From NCBI GenBank assembly GCA_009920875.1, contig RFZE01000087.1:1-6301 (forward strand): a stretch of 6,301 nt of DNA. Reading direction: 5' to 3'. This document shows positions 5,640 to 6,301 of this stretch, piece by piece. The DNA comes from Alphaproteobacteria bacterium. GTDB taxonomy: Bacteria; Pseudomonadota; Alphaproteobacteria; RS24. Numbering within the stretch: position 1 is the first letter of the stretch; every line of letters begins with the position of its first letter. The notes beneath the pieces are model-generated. The model did not search any database and was not told where the DNA came from. It worked only from the letters and a program-made list of their open reading frames with translations. Made by a program: the position numbers and the translations under genes.

Positions 5640-6301
5640 CAAACGGCCTCTTCTGTCCGCTCAACCGTTAGGCCGGGCAGTTGAAGGGCAGCGAGCAATG
5701 CGGTCAATTCGGCACGCGCCGCAACATGGCTCATGGTCAGCCCGGGGCCGGTTTCATCTTCGGTTAAATCGAGCAAGGTCAATCCGGCGGGAAACATTTC
5801 ACGATAGACCACGCGCTCAGAAAACCCCGGCACTTGGCGGAAACCGAGCCGCTTTGACAACTCGTCCAGCGCATCCTCCAATCTTTGCCGGTTTTTGGCG
5901 TGAATATGGCTGGTGCGGTTGCGTAAAACCACCCAATCAATCGACCCACCATCGGCTTGCGCGCGCGCTTTGCGACATGACCAGACTTTCTCGGCATAAA
6001 TGCTCGGCGCTTCAATGGTCAGCGTTTCGGGGTCAACCTTGGCCAACAGGTCAAAATCGACAAAGCTCTCATTCATCGGCGTAATCAGCATATCGGCGGC
6101 GGCATGGCCAAGACGGGCGAAATAGCTGTCCGCGCCCGGACAATCAATAACAACAAAATCATTGCGCGTGCGAAGCTGCCCCAGCGCATTGACGAAGGCG
6201 TCAGCCTCTTGTTTTTGCCGCTCCATAATACTGTGACCCGTCGGCGCTTCCAGCAATATTTGCTCGGGCATGGCAATGTCGCGCCGCCCGACCCAGCGGC
6301 G
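5639..6301 (-). CDS. mipZ: MipZ division-site positioning ATPase (ParA/MinD family), 5' end outside the window
   Basis: The C-terminal 220 residues of MipZ; the frame is open through the right edge with about 50 residues missing, including the deviant Walker A lysine motif. MipZ binds ParB at the chromosome origin, forms a gradient on the nucleoid, and inhibits FtsZ assembly away from midcell. Visible are RRWVGRRDIAMPEQ near the edge, FVVIDCPGADS (residues 49-59, switch region; Caulobacter has IDTPGGDS), the hallmark TPMNESFVDFDLLAKVDPETL, VWSCRKARA, DWVVLRNR, NRQRLEDALDELSKRLGFR, VPGFSERVVYREMFPAGLTLLDL, and a C-terminal helix AARAELTALLAAL. The similarity to Caulobacter MipZ runs the whole length, which separates it from ordinary ParA or MinD. 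The M at 6271 is internal, not the start. The stop overlaps the ATG of the J-protein gene by one base. Confidence 0.93.
   Translation of the reverse strand, partial: RRWVGRRDIAMPEQILLEAPTGHSIMERQKQEADAFVNALGQLRTRNDFVVIDCPGADSYFARLGHAAADMLITPMNESFVDFDLLAKVDPETLTIEAPSIYAEKVWSCRKARAQADGGSIDWVVLRNRTSHIHAKNRQRLEDALDELSKRLGFRQVPGFSERVVYREMFPAGLTLLDLTEDETGPGLTMSHVAARAELTALLAALQLPGLTVERTEEAV
5647..5654 (-). promoter_or_regulatory. Ribosome binding site of the J-protein gene, inside the end of mipZ
   Basis: AGAAGAGG on the minus strand, seven bases before the ATG at 5639. It favours this ATG over the TTG three bases upstream and shows that the gene can be translated from the mipZ message. Confidence 0.65.

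Noticed and set aside
5778..6276. Short overlapping frames inside mipZ on both strands
   Set aside because: They are shadows of the mipZ frame with no domain content or ribosome binding sites.

Overview
The window looks like a chromosomal segment of an alphaproteobacterium with roughly balanced GC. This rests on a clear MipZ division-positioning ATPase (an alphaproteobacterial protein), an alphaproteobacterial-type ClpS/ClpA pair, a DUF482 acyltransferase-like protein beside a HIT protein, and a strong overall scarcity of GANTC sites, as is common in genomes that carry the CcrM methylase. I cannot name the genus. No RNA gene, insertion sequence, CRISPR array, phage gene or defence system is visible; this is compact core genome.

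Layout. Left, plus strand: the 3' part of a DUF482/GNAT-fold gene, overlapped by a short HIT nucleotide-binding protein gene. Middle, minus strand and convergent with HIT (3 bp between stops): clpS and clpA, which encode the N-degron adaptor and its AAA+ unfoldase. Both are visibly damaged. The 3' end of clpS is joined in frame to codon ~12 of clpA, and a second lesion shifts the clpA frame just before its second ATPase domain. Then comes a ~120 bp divergent intergenic region with a striking cluster of GANTC sites. Right of it, plus strand: a secreted D-alanyl-D-alanine carboxypeptidase with a C-terminal SPOR domain. Far right, minus strand: mipZ (running off the window), overlapping by one base a small membrane-anchored J-domain protein that is convergent with the carboxypeptidase.

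How the genes fit together. The right half concerns cell division and septal peptidoglycan: MipZ places the Z-ring, the SPOR domain would take the carboxypeptidase to septal glycan, and the J-protein is an inner-membrane co-chaperone of unknown client. The left half concerns regulated proteolysis (ClpS/ClpA with ClpP, encoded elsewhere).

The points most worth a second look are the clpS-clpA fusion with its downstream frameshift (real gene decay or an assembly artefact), the evenly spaced GANTC cluster at the divergent promoter, and the mipZ-J-protein coupling. No clearly new multi-gene system is present.
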